Shown here: piece after piece, positions 53,395 to 62,794 of the stretch
Position numbering within the stretch: position 1 is the first letter of the stretch
Layout: each line of letters begins with the position of its first letter
From: Forficula auricularia
Taxonomy: Eukaryota > Arthropoda > Insecta > Dermaptera > Forficulidae
Assembly: GCA_024734495.1 (NCBI GenBank)
Contig: JALMQS010000099.1
Span: 64,966,270 to 65,030,269 of the forward strand
Direction of reading: 5' to 3'
DNA length: 64,000 nucleotides
The notes under the pieces: model-generated
Database searches by the model: none
What the model was told of the DNA's origin: nothing
Seen by the model: the letters and a program-made list of their open reading frames with translations, nothing else
Position numbers and translations under genes: made by a program

Positions 53395-53450
53395 AAATTT
53401 TGTCATTGAAAAAGGGAGAAATTCTCCCGAAAAGTTTGACTTTGAATAAA
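53395..53450 (+). ncRNA. Hammerhead-like remnant, family F9
   Basis: A CATTGAAAAA-type core, stem II GGGAGAA/TTCTCCC, GAAAAGTTTGACTTT. Stem II is excellent, but the core and the cleavage tract are mutated. Related to the motif at 61404. Confidence 0.45.
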
Positions 53451-53619
53451 CGTATCAATATTTTGGATTGTTTTTTTAAAAGATTTGTATTTTTTTAATT
53501 TAATTTAATTATATATGTATAGGTATATCTTTATTTCCATCAAACATAGGACAACCTCATTGATTTCACTTTACGAACTTGTTATCTAGTTTGAAAGTAT
53601 CTCGGTTCTAAAGTCTGTT

Positions 53620-53925
53620 CCGAGCCCATGTATTCCATTAAGGAAATTAACGATTTGCATTGTCCGTGTTTATTGATGGCACTTGAGGTGGAGGTGGCCG
53701 CGTGTCTGTCTGTCCCTTTGGATGGCTTGTTCACTTGTTTTGGCCAGTTGGACGCGTGCATTTGCCTCCCTCGGCCTAAAGGGCAGGAAGTCCGCTGTTT
53801 GTCGCCAACACTAATACGTCCCGTCCGCTCTTGATCCCTGATGGTTTTCGTTCACCTCCAACCTAACCTAGCCTACAGGCACAGCCGGCAAGCGACAACC
53901 CGACAACCACAAACAAACATTCTCT
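53620..53925. other. GC-richer single-copy island, candidate regulatory DNA
   Basis: GAGGTGGAGGTGGCCGCGTG, TTTTGGCCAGTTGGACGCGT, TTTGCCTCCCTCGGCCTAAA and CACTAATACGTCCCGTCCGC are single in the window. A frame of 68 codons exists without family resemblance or splice sites. Confidence 0.4.
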
Positions 53926-54210
53926 CATAACATATTACCTACCTCCTGCCAACAGATTAACAAGTCACAATGCCCGTTTGAAGTGGGAGAGGGTCCCAAA
54001 ACAAAATCAAAACAAAATACTTGAAAAAAAAAGAAAGAAACGAAAATCAATAAATTTATTTCACATGAAATTGATTTCAAGAACTTAGGCTGAAAACAAG
54101 AAGACATAATAGGATGGATAATAAAGAAGTGAATAAAGCGACAAAAACAAACTTACTTGAGTTTGTTTTTATATATTAGTACCAGGCGGACTTTAGTTAA
54201 AAGTCATATA
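53926..54210. other. No gene seen
   Basis: This is ordinary DNA with a minus-strand frame across an AT-rich stretch. No motif. Confidence 0.45.
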
Positions 54211-54765
54211 TCTACTCTTATTAAACGAGCAAAAATTGTATATTTATTTGTTTGTATATATATTTGTTTGTTTATATATTTGTATCTTGGTTATATTTTG
54301 AAATCGACTCTACCGATTTTGATGAAATTCACGGGTTAGGGGGTTTTTGGGGTGACAATTCGATCTGTCACGGTCTCATCTTCGACAAAATTGTTTTTGA
54401 TGGTTTTTTTTCGTAATCAAATTAATTATTCTCAGGTAGACAAATCCCATTCTTAAGGTTTTAAAAAAGGTTTCCCTTTTCCTTTTGTACCCAGACAGAC
54501 AAGGGTTGCCATATTTCATTGTTCTAAAAGGCCTTGAAGAAGTATTGTGATTGTGGATTTTAACATATTTTGTTCTCCATAAACGTTAGAAATATTAATG
54601 AACCTTTTATAAATATTTTTATAAAAAACTTTATTTATTTAATCGAATAAAAAATAATCAAGAATTTATTTAAAAATATATTTCGCATAAGCAGGTCTAA
54701 ATTTTCTGAAAAAACAACACATTTTGATAGGTTTTATTTATTAACAATTGGATGAATAATAAAAA

Positions 54766-55467
54766 ATTTTAAGAAAAAAATAAAACCGACTTCAAAAAAA
54801 TTAAATTCAACAAATAAAATACACTAAAAGGTATAAAATAATTATTATCTTATTTAGTTACAACTAAACGACGAAATATTATCATGAAATTACATTTTGA
54901 AGTCGGTGCCAAACAAACTATACCTATAAGCGAGCGTACCCACCAAACGTACTAAGTAAGATCCGTCGAGTGCGATTCATAAAAGGTATATGTTTGGCAC
55001 CGACTTAAAAAAAGTAATTTCATGTTAATATTTCGTCGTTTAGTTGTAACTAAATAAGATAATAATTATTTTATACCTTTTAGTGTATTTTATTTGTCGC
55101 ATTTAATTTTTTTGAAGTCGGTTTTATTTTTTTCTTAAAATTTTTTATTTTTCTCATTTTAGTGATGTTATTAATAGTGATCCTATCATCAGAACTTGAC
55201 CAAATTAATATTGCACCATCCCTAAGATACCCCCTTTCCAATAAAAAAAGAATTATCGAAATCGGTTCATAAACAAAGAAGTTAGTCCTGAACAAACCTA
55301 ACAAAATAGGTCTAATACCTACGAAAAAAAATGGGACCAATCGGAACGTAGACTCTGGACCCAATGCGGTTCACAATTGGCGGAGATATGAGGTAACATA
55401 GGCACAAAAAAAAAAAAAAAATTCAGTCGAATAGAGAACCTCCTCATTTTTTTGAAGTCGGCTAAAA
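54766..55467. mobile_element. ACCGACTTC-family element inserted in the Helitron-like copy
   Basis: It holds the inner palindrome (GCACCGACTTAAAAAAAGTA, centre GTACTAAGTAAGATCCGTCG) and the right outer arm ending TTTTTGAAGTCGGCT. The left outer arm is missing, at the same point as in the 58950 copy. The uninterrupted site is GGATGTATAAAAATGAATC at 40641. Confidence 0.75.
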
Positions 55468-55683
55468 ATGAATCATATGGTTGAATCAAAACAGGTGCAG
55501 GAGGTGGGGTGTAGTGGTGGGGGATCCGGGGGTAGGGCGAGGTTTCGGGGGTGGGGTCAAGCGGGGTGGGGGTACAGTGGGCGAAAACTATATATATTTG
55601 TATTTTTTTTAATTTGAAAAAGGCTCTCAAATAAAAATCGACCTTTTATCAGAATTTTAAATTAAAAATAATATTAAAATAAA

Positions 55684-56053
55684 TGTAAATCACTCGTATC
55701 CATAATAAGCATTAATTAACAGGAATAGCAGCAGCAATTTCTTTGTCTGTTTAAAGAGTAGAAACAACATATTTTTTTTTTGTGATAAATTTTGATTAAA
55801 GGTTGTTAATTTTTTGATTGTTCAAGTGTGAAAAAGTTCAAGATTCTTGAGCAATTGAAGCATAAGCCAACAATGTATTATAGTTTAAATAAAAAAGATT
55901 AAAGGATGTTTCGTCGAGTAGTAGAATTGTCTTTTGACAAAGAGTGATAGAATGAGCCACTGAGGAAGTCGAAATTAATCGACGAAACGTCTGGCCCATT
56001 CAATAAAAACTCTGTTTTTAATTTTTGTCCAATTCCCTGCTATTCCTGTTAAT
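55684..56053 (+). mobile_element. Hammerhead element, family F1, with 12-bp target duplication
   Basis: The 370-bp insertion is flanked by TATTAAAATAAA (55672-55683 and 56054-56065). The uninterrupted Helitron-like copy has a single TATTAAAATAAAGG (near 40850). It starts with about 45 bases of inverted right end (AATCACTCGTATCCATAATA) and then jumps to the right arm, so the 5' part is a short inverted hook. One intact hammerhead. Confidence 0.9.
55951..56000 (+). ncRNA. Hammerhead ribozyme motif, family F1 (canonical)
   Basis: Stem I is AATGAGCCA (55951-55959) with TGGCCCATT (55992-56000). The core is CTGAGGA (55960-55966). Stem II is GTCGA/TCGAC. GAAA is at 55984-55987 and GTC at 55989-55991. 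Intact. Confidence 0.88.
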
Positions 56054-56179
56054 TATTAAAATAAAGGTTTTAACTGAAGGAAGAAGTTACCGAGCATCGC
56101 TCGGTGCCTCCAGGTACTTAATACTATTTTAGGTAGATTTTGAAGAAAACTAAGAAACAAGAAATGATTAGTTTTTGGT

Positions 56180-56745
56180 GACTTCAGAGAAAGTTTAAAG
56201 TTCACAGAGAAGAGAGAAAAAAGACGTGTTTTTAGAAGAAAACATTAATATATTATTAATATAAATATGATTGATTAATAATATTAATATATTTAAATTT
56301 GTAATTAATGATATTATAGCGTAGAATCGCTACATTTTTATTTTCTCGATGTACGCCTAGGAGATAGGCAACGCGCCATAATATTCAATTCACTTGATTT
56401 TTTCTTCTCATTTGTTGTATGTGTTTTAATAATGACTGAATAACGAAGGTAAGGGCGGGATTTCACAAAATAATGTTTATTAATTACATTGTCATAGATG
56501 TTTTTATTCTTTGTTTCAATTTAACGACGTATAACAAAATATAGTAGCCGAATAAAGAGAAATTCCTAAAATTTACCATTTTTAAATGAGATGCGCCATT
56601 TCAAAGGGTTGTCCAATCGATCTCAAATTTTGTATACATTATTTTCTTAACCAACTTCACAATTTGAGGAGGCATCCCGAATACTTTTTGGAAAAAAAAA
56701 TTTCACCAGTTATAGCTAAGGTCCACCCTAATGAACATGTTTAGT
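56180..56745. repeat. Second copy of the 46300-46700 repeat, with an extra right part
   Basis: Up to 56570 it matches 46300-46700. The remainder (ATTTAAATGAGATGCGCCATT, with TTGAGGAGGCATCCCGAATA) ends TATAGCTAAGGTCCACCCTA, the mirror of the left end of the 45720 fragment. Frames are broken. Confidence 0.7.
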
Positions 56746-56904
56746 GAATGTTGACTCGATGTAATGATAATAAATTTAATGTGCAATAATTTTTTAAATT
56801 TAGTGAATAAAAGAAAATCGACAAAACAAATATGACGATAAAATCTATCAAATTGGATTCTGTAATGAAAATTCGACCCTTGTTAGGGGGCATATCTTTA
56901 AATA

Positions 56905-57105
56905 AATTTTAATTTTCTCATTAATATATCAAAGAATAATTGATACATCAACAAGAATTATTCTTTGATATATTAATGAGAAAATTAAAATTTATTTAAT
57001 ATCATTATTTCAAGTTAGAAATATATAAGTTCAAATATTATTTTCACTCAATATTTGACAAAAATTCCCTACATTAGAGTCGCGATCGAATAAAATGTAG
57101 AAAAC
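56905..57105. repeat. P1 element, terminal-only derivative plus shared flank
   Basis: TTTTCTCATTAATATATCAA is followed after about 50 bases by its mirror, with the whole middle lost. The shared flank (TTCAAATATTATTTTCACTC) follows. Confidence 0.75.
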
Positions 57106-57487
57106 CTTCAGGGCATATCTTTGTTTCAAAATCTTTACGTTCATATCAAATATTCGTGTGTGCCTACTAGGCTTTAAACCTGATAACGCGATGATGATTA
57201 TTATTTACAAATGGATAAATTAAAAAAAAATTTATTCAATCGATTTTTTCGTATATTTTTTTATTTATTGTTTCTGCTCTTGGAATTGAACTGGTATAGA
57301 TTGGTTTTGCAGACAGCTAGGCAGGAAGGCAGAAAGGCCTAAAACCCGATTTCTCTCCCTATAGCTTTATTCGTCTAAAAGGATCGAGAGAGGCCTAGAG
57401 CTTTGTGGGCAGGAACATCGCCGTTGGTGTAATCAGACTAAGTGACATCCCCCCCCCCCCTTGTCCCCCCGGGAACCCCCGAAACAG
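57106..57487. other. Intronic DNA upstream of a putative exon, GC-richer from 57290
   Basis: GACAGCTAGGCAGGAAGGCA, GGATCGAGAGAGGCCTAGAG and GGAACATCGCCGTTGGTGTA lie upstream of a C-run (57448-57460) that forms part of the polypyrimidine tract of the next exon. Alternative acceptors here (after CCTATAG, GGGCAG and ATCAG) lead to stops in the required frame. Confidence 0.4.
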
Positions 57488-57574
57488 CCCCGGGGCACCC
57501 CAGGCGCTTGCTTGCCTCGAAACCACGCAATCGAGCCATCCGTCAACTCATCGACGACGACGACGACGCCTTAG
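57488..57574 (+). CDS. Putative second coding exon of the unidentified host gene
   Basis: It follows a C-rich tract and the acceptor CGAAACAG and is followed by GTAAAT as donor. Entered in phase 1 from the exon at 30174, it reads two bases, 28 codons and one base: PGHPRRLLASKPR, NRAIRQLI, DDDDDAL. The frame is open throughout, whereas the other frames give stops or arginine runs. Length (87) is a multiple of three, so phase is preserved. GC-rich third positions and an acidic stretch after a basic one suggest a genuine disordered N-terminal region. I do not recognise the family. The acceptor is not strong, so confidence is moderate. Confidence 0.42.
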   Translation, partial: PRGTPGACLPRNHAIEPSVNSSTTTTTP

Positions 57575-58730
57575 GTAAATGTTTAGCTATTTATTTATTA
57601 TTTTGTATAACACTTGAATATATTTAAAAAAATAAGTTTTTTTTGCACCTGGTTGTTATTTCAGGTTATACAAAAACTATTTTTTTTTTTAAACTGGATA
57701 GAACATGTTTATAAAAATAAAAAAGCTACTCGAAATTTGCATAATCACTAATTAATTAATGAATATAATTCGTTTACAATTTTGAGTTATATACGCAGGT
57801 TACTTGTTAAGCTTAAGGTAGTTGTTCTGCCAAATTCTTAGGATTTTTTGGAAATTTATACAGATTAATATGTAAATACTTCTGCATCGATTGGTGGCAA
57901 AACGAAATTTATGAACAATACAGTTCCGGAGATATTAAATTTCAAAAATCGAGTTTTTCAGGCTCTTTAACATTGCACTATACGGGATATCGGAAAATTT
58001 ACATACATATTTAATTATAATTAAGAAAACCTTCTTACCATTTTTATAAAAAACTAAAGCATTATTAAAAAATAACTAATACATATTTTAAGACAATTTT
58101 GATTCATAGTTACAAAACAGTTTCTGAGATAATAAGGAATAAATGATGAAAAATGTATAAAAAAAAATTTAGACTAAAAAAAATTTGGCAACATCGCATT
58201 TATTTAACCATCGAAAGATGTATACGCTAGATTTTTTCAAAATTATAATTTTCATAAGGTGTAACGTAGGCGTTGATTACATTTGTTAAAAAATTACAAA
58301 ACGATTTTTATAGAAATTTAAAATGTATTTTTTCTGTCATTTAAATATAAAAATATTCAATCTCTTACAATGGTGCCAAATTTGTCAAACGAGCACGGGA
58401 TTGGCTAGAATTGGTACATAAACAGCAAAAAGTCGTATATAAATCCCACGAATAGCTTATTACAAATATTATTATATATTAAAATTAGACAATTGAATCA
58501 ATTAGATAGCTAGCTCGTTCAATAAATTGTTATTTAAATAGAGAAAATGAAAAAAAATAATTTGAGGTATTGAAAATGGAATGGTAGAACTTAATGCTGA
58601 ATTTGATTGAAAGGTTGCCCAAAGATAAAGAAAAACCACCAATTCTGAATAAAAGAATCTATTAGAACATAATTTTCATCCTCTTAAAGAACCCGATTGA
58701 GGATCGCTCCTTTTCCTTCTTCAGGACCAG
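57575..58730. other. Intron-like AT-rich DNA, no gene seen
   Basis: Nothing with family resemblance. Words such as ATACAGTTCCGGAGATATTA are typical of decayed repeats. At 58680-58730 CCTTTTCCTTCTTCAGGACC hints at a hammerhead core on the minus strand, without a proper GAAA. Confidence 0.45.
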
Positions 58731-58734
58731 GGTG

Positions 58735-60045
58735 ATTATTGATAACCATTGCTGAAGACTCTTAAAATCGAAAATAGCCATCGATTCTCATCTAATACTT
58801 GAGGATTAGCCATTTTTCGTTGTATTTTTAACGTTTCGATTATTATTGGTAACCATTGCTGAAGACATGGAAGAATCGACTTAATACCAGGTCTCACTTT
58901 TAGGAAAAAAATATTTTCATAGGTTTTTTAATGAAACTAATTATTATAATTTTTAAGAAAAAAATAAAACCGACTTAAAAAAATTAAATTTCAACAAATA
59001 AAATACACTAAAAGGTATAAAATAATTATTATCTTATTTAGTTACAACTAAACGACGAAATATTAACATGAAATTACTTTTTAAAGTCGGTGCCAAACAA
59101 ACTATACATACCTATAAGCGAGCGTATCCGCCAAACGTACTAAGTAAGATCCGTCGAGTGCGATTCATAAAAGGTATATGTTTGTCACCGACTTCAAAAA
59201 GTAATTTCATGTTAATATTTCGTCGGTTAGTTGTAACTAAATAAGATAATAATTATTTTATATCTTTTGGTGTATTTTATTTGTTGGATTTAATTTTTTC
59301 AAGTCGGTTTTATTTTTTTCTTAAAAATTATTTTTATTTTTCTCTTTTTAGTGATGTTATTAATAGTGATCATATCATCAGAACTTGACCAAATTAATAT
59401 GGCACCATCCCTAAGATACCCCCTTTCCATTAAAAAAGAATCATCGAAATCGGTTCATAAACAAAGATGTTAGGCCTGAACAACCCTAACAAAAAAGTCT
59501 AATACCAATGAAAAAAAAACGGGACCAATCGGAAGCTAGACTGGACCCAATGCAAAAAAAAATTTCAAAATCGGTTCACAATTGGCGGAGATATGAGGTA
59601 ACATAGACATAAAAAAAAAATCAGTCGAATAGAGAACCTCCTCCTTTTTTGAAGTCGGTTAAAAACAGGCGGTTGTATAGAAATAAAACAAGTGGTTGAT
59701 AATTATTATTTATTTATTTATTTACCAGGAAATAAATAAATAAAAAATAGTCATCAACCACTTGTTTTATTTCTATACAACCGACTGTTTTAATAATTAA
59801 TTTCATTAAAAAACCTATGAAAATATTTTTTTCCTAAAAGTGAGACCTGGTATTAAGTCGATTCTTCCATGTCTTCAGCAATGGCCACCAATAATAATCG
59901 AAACGTTAAAAATACAACGAACAATGGTTAATCCTCAAGTATTAGATGAGAATCGATGGCTATTTTCGATTCTCATAGGTTTTTTAATGAACTAATTATT
60001 AAAACAGGCGGTTGTATAGAAATAAAACAAGTGGTTGATGATTAA
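58735..60045. repeat. Inverted-arm repeat family F10 with nested ACCGACTTC element
   Basis: Arms about 58840-58945 and 59790-59905 are inverted (GAAGACATGGAAGAATCGAC and its mirror; AGTGAGACCTGGTATTAAGT). A second inverted pair, CGGTTGTATAGAAATAAAAC and its mirror, spans 59670-59790. The word TTAACGTTTCGATTATTATT (ACGT and GAAA on the minus strand) recalls the hammerhead elements, but no CTGANGA core is correctly placed. Relatives lie inside R10 at 11100-11290. Confidence 0.6.
58950..59664. mobile_element. ACCGACTTC-family element, copy lacking the left outer arm
   Basis: The inner palindrome (GTTACAACTAAACGACGAAA and mirror) is followed by the right outer arm (GGTTCACAATTGGCGGAGAT, ending GAAGTCGGTTAAAAA). 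It shares its truncation point with the 54766 copy, so the shorter form is probably a mobile subfamily. Confidence 0.75.
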
Positions 60046-60604
60046 ATAACAAACAAATAAATTAATGCGCGAAGGTCCGTCATCCAGATATATTTTATTA
60101 AAAAAAAAAAAAAAAAAAATATGTAAGAATAAAGGAAATCATTTTCAAGACTCGGATATTTGAAACTAGACATAGAGTTGTAACTAATTACATATTAATA
60201 CAAAAGCTTTTGTCAAATTTCAGCTTATTAATTCTAACTGTTTGTTAGTTAGTTAAATAAATTGAAGGGGTAAGCGGATGAAAATGTGAAATTAACATTT
60301 TCAGGGTTTAGTTCAAATGTAAAAGAGTCTATTTTCAATGTCTTGTTCGTCATTCTCTGAAGATACAAGCTTGAAATTTACATTTTATAAATTTTCCCCC
60401 AAATCAAAACTCGTTAATCAGGTCAATATTTTGTGGAAGGCCGAATTTTTTGTAGATTCAAAAAAAAAAAAATAATAATAATTTGAAGTATCCCAGTAAA
60501 GAACATTTTAAATAGAATTAGACTTATTTTTTTTTTAAGACCCAAAGCGATAACTTTTAAGTGATTTTTATACTTGTTGGCATTTTAAAAAAGGCTAAGA
60601 TTAA
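60046..60604. other. AT-rich DNA with poly(A) run at 60100
   Basis: An A-run of about 19 at 60100-60118 could be a retroelement tail, but no element body is recognised in front of it. Confidence 0.4.
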
Positions 60605-60836
60605 ATTCGGGAGCCGGGTTGGCTCAGTTGGCTAACGCACTGGCCTCGTTTCGACATCGATCGATTATGACGATGTTGGAATGGGAGGCCGGGGTTCGAT
60701 CCTAGCTGACGAATAAAAATTTCTACCGGCTGAAAACTCGGCTCCCCCACTAACCCTACTAACACTTTACTTATGTGCTGTCTAAATGGGCTTTGTTCCC
60801 GGTGACATTAAATAAATAAAAAAAAAAAAAAAAAGA
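60605..60836 (+). mobile_element. tRNA-derived SINE
   Basis: Box A (TTGGCTCAGTTGGCTAACGC) and box B (GGGGTTCGATCCTAGC) are correctly spaced for an RNA polymerase III promoter. A body follows (AAATTTCTACCGGCTGAAAA, TACTTATGTGCTGTCTAAAT, TTCCCGGTGACATTAAATAA) and an A-rich tail (AATAAATAAAAAAA) ends near 60836. The tRNA-like head has an enlarged anticodon arm with an insertion (TCGACATCGATCGATTATGA). Likely flanking repeats are AGATTAAATTC-like: AAGGCTAAGATTAAATTC lies before the head and AAAAGATTAAATTCATG after the tail. Confidence 0.88.
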
Positions 60837-61054
60837 TTAAATTCATGATATTCTACAAATTCGCTCATTCTCTCATCCTCGTAATATATCAACGACAAAT
60901 ATGAACGAATTTGATTGAAAAGTTTTTGTTTTATCGAGGGCAGCAGACTTATTGATTCCATAAAAAGAAATCAATGAAGTTGTCCTCTGCTTGATGGAAA
61001 TAAACATATACCTATATCTTTTAAAAAATATAAATCTTTATAAAACAATCTCGA

Positions 61055-61120
61055 AACGTTTATTTTGAAATTAGACCTTTCGGGAAAAATTCTCCTTTTA
61101 TCGATAGAATTTTTTTTAAA
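61055..61120 (-). ncRNA. Hammerhead-like remnant, F9 left arm
   Basis: On the minus strand a TCGATAAAA-type core is followed by stem II GGAGAA/TTTTCC and GAAAGGTC. The core is mutated at several invariant positions. Confidence 0.4.
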
Positions 61121-61394
61121 AATTGAAAAAAAGTTCTTTTCGCTAATGTTTCGAAAACAACCCTAAGAAATTTAATATTTTGAAAACAGGCAATTGTAGA
61201 AATTGTCCTGTTGTCGAAATTACCTTTAATTCAAATAAAAAATATAAATATTTAATTTTTTTATTTGTATTGAATATTTAAATTTTTTATTTGAATTAAA
61301 GGTAATTTCGACACCAGGACAATTTGTACAATTGCCTGTTATCAAAATATTTAATTTCTTAGAGTTGGTTTCGAAACATTTTTTTTCAATTTTT

Positions 61395-61455
61395 TAAACA
61401 AATTTCTATTGATAAAGGGAGAATTTCTCCCGAAACGTCTAGTTTCAAAATAAAC
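61395..61455 (+). ncRNA. Hammerhead-like motif, F9 right arm (core mutated)
   Basis: Stem II GGGAG/CTCCC, GAAA and ACGTC are perfect, and CTA/TAG opens stem I. The core reads TTGATAA instead of CTGATGA (C3 and G8 changed), so activity is unlikely. Confidence 0.55.
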
Positions 61456-61560
61456 GTTCCGAGATTGTCTTATAAAGATTTGTATTTTTTTATTATATTA
61501 AGACAATCAATAATTAATTTTTCTTTTCAATATATATCTTTATGAAGAACGAATTTGATT

Positions 61561-61850
61561 TTTCAAGTATTAGAGAAGTTATAAGTTACTGAATCCCTAC
61601 AGTCCGACATAACGGCTATTTGAAATTTTAAAAGAGATGTTTAATTGGATTAAAAAAAAGTTGGCATGTTGATTTCTCTGGTCACATGACTGTAATCCAG
61701 GGAATCCTTAATGTTTACAGTAGATACCTTTTGAAATGACTTCTCAATCACTTCAAAATGAATTCACTAATAAATAATATACACAATTATATTTCAAAAC
61801 GTTATACATTATGATGAGAATATGTGTAATAGTATAATAATAGCGGTAGA
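61561..61850. other. AT-rich DNA, no gene
   Basis: No feature is seen before the Penelope fragment. Confidence 0.45.
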
Positions 61851-62410
61851 ATGGATAATAATAGCATTAACAGCCAGAGGCAAAATACAATTTTAAATAA
61901 CGAAAGAAAGAATTTCTTTAAATTTCCTTTTATTCCAGAAATCTCATATAAAGTTGATCGATGTTTTGAGAAAACAAATTCCAAACTGTCTTTTTATAAC
62001 ATCCTAACTGTGGGTTCATTGTATAGTAGATTAAAAGATATAATAGAGAATGATAAAAATTCAGGTGTTGTTAAAATACCCTGTTCATGTGGGAAATCAT
62101 ATATCGGACAGACATCGCAATATTTAAAAAAAAAAGAATAACACAACATATCTATGATTGTAGAGTGTCTAATGTTTTCAAAAATGACAAAACCGCCCTG
62201 GCTGCCCATCATTTTAATTTAAATCACCAATTCGAATTTAACGATACATTAATATTGAATTTCGAACCAATATATTTAAAAAAAACAATAACTGAAATGA
62301 TTCACATTTCGTTAAATAACACGGTGAATTTTAGAACAGACACCCAGAATTTAAGCGGCATTTATAGTTTTTTACTCAACAAATACAAAGATAAAAATAA
62401 AAAATTATAA
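61851..62410 (+). pseudogene. Penelope-like retroelement, linker and GIY-YIG endonuclease fragment
   Basis: The upstream frame (61851-62141) holds the linker after the missing reverse transcriptase (FFKFPFIPEISYKVDRCF, LTVGSLYSRLKD) and the start of the endonuclease (VVKIPCSCGKSYIGQT), with the CxC and YIG signature of Penelope-type GIY-YIG domains. A frameshift in an A-run near 62128-62138 moves the rest to another frame (62087-62410): RITQHIYDC with the catalytic-type arginine and histidine, ALAAHHFNLNHQFEF, and ITEMIHI with the expected glutamate. No reverse transcriptase is present. The stop is near 62410. 5'-truncated and frameshifted, so not active. A degenerate hammerhead follows 400 bases downstream. 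Confidence 0.88.
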
Positions 62411-62794
62411 CTCGGCTGGTGTCATTGACATATATTTTATAATGTATAAGTTTAGTTTATTTGAATTTGAGATTTCTGTATGTAAGGATCAAACGGAGAA
62501 AAAATATTCTATTCTGGTTTAAAAAACAGGGTTTCCTTATTCTATATATGTGATTTCTGTTTTATATTAATGAAATTGTTAATATAAAAAGAAAAGAAAG
62601 AAAAATTGTGGGTTTTTTGTGAATGTACCAAATATTTTTTGAAAATTGTGTTCTGATGGTCTTCAATGGTAACGAAGATAATAAGAAAATTTAGACAAAT
62701 GTGTGACATGACTATTTGGTAGGTAAACTATTAATACTTGTTTGTTTTGAAATTCTAATTGTACTTTTGTAAATTCATATCAATAATGTACTTA

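Larger units (their letters stand above)
54211..56118 (+). mobile_element. Helitron-like element, copy with two nested insertions
   Basis: Same ends as 40105-40911: TCTACTCTTATTAAACGAGC at the left and the hairpin ACCGAGCATCGCTCGGT (56089-56105) at the right. Relative to that copy, an ACCGACTTC-family element (about 54766-55467) and an F1 hammerhead element (55684-56053) have been inserted. When they are removed the two copies are collinear. GGGATCCGGGGGTAGGGCGA is shared, and the G-run differs in length. Confidence 0.7.
60837..61560. mobile_element. Palindromic hammerhead-like element, family F9
   Basis: The arms TAAAACAATCTCGAAACGTT (61040) and its mirror near 61452-61475 are inverted. A second pair, AGAAATTGTCCTGTTGTCGA and mirror, brackets a central AT-rich hairpin at 61235-61290. 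Each arm carries a degenerate hammerhead. At 60930-61010 are words of family F3 ends (GGCAGCAGACTTATTGATTC). Confidence 0.65.

Noticed and set aside
57504..57574. Alternative acceptor after CACCCCAG for the exon at 57488
   Set aside because: In the required phase it reads an arginine run and stops at the exon end (CCT TAG). The acceptor at 57487 keeps an open frame across the donor.
58840..59925. Possible hammerhead in family F10 (CTGAAGA on one strand, GAAACGTT on the other)
   Set aside because: The core and the GAAA are on opposite strands and no stem II joins them. I kept it as a repeat only.
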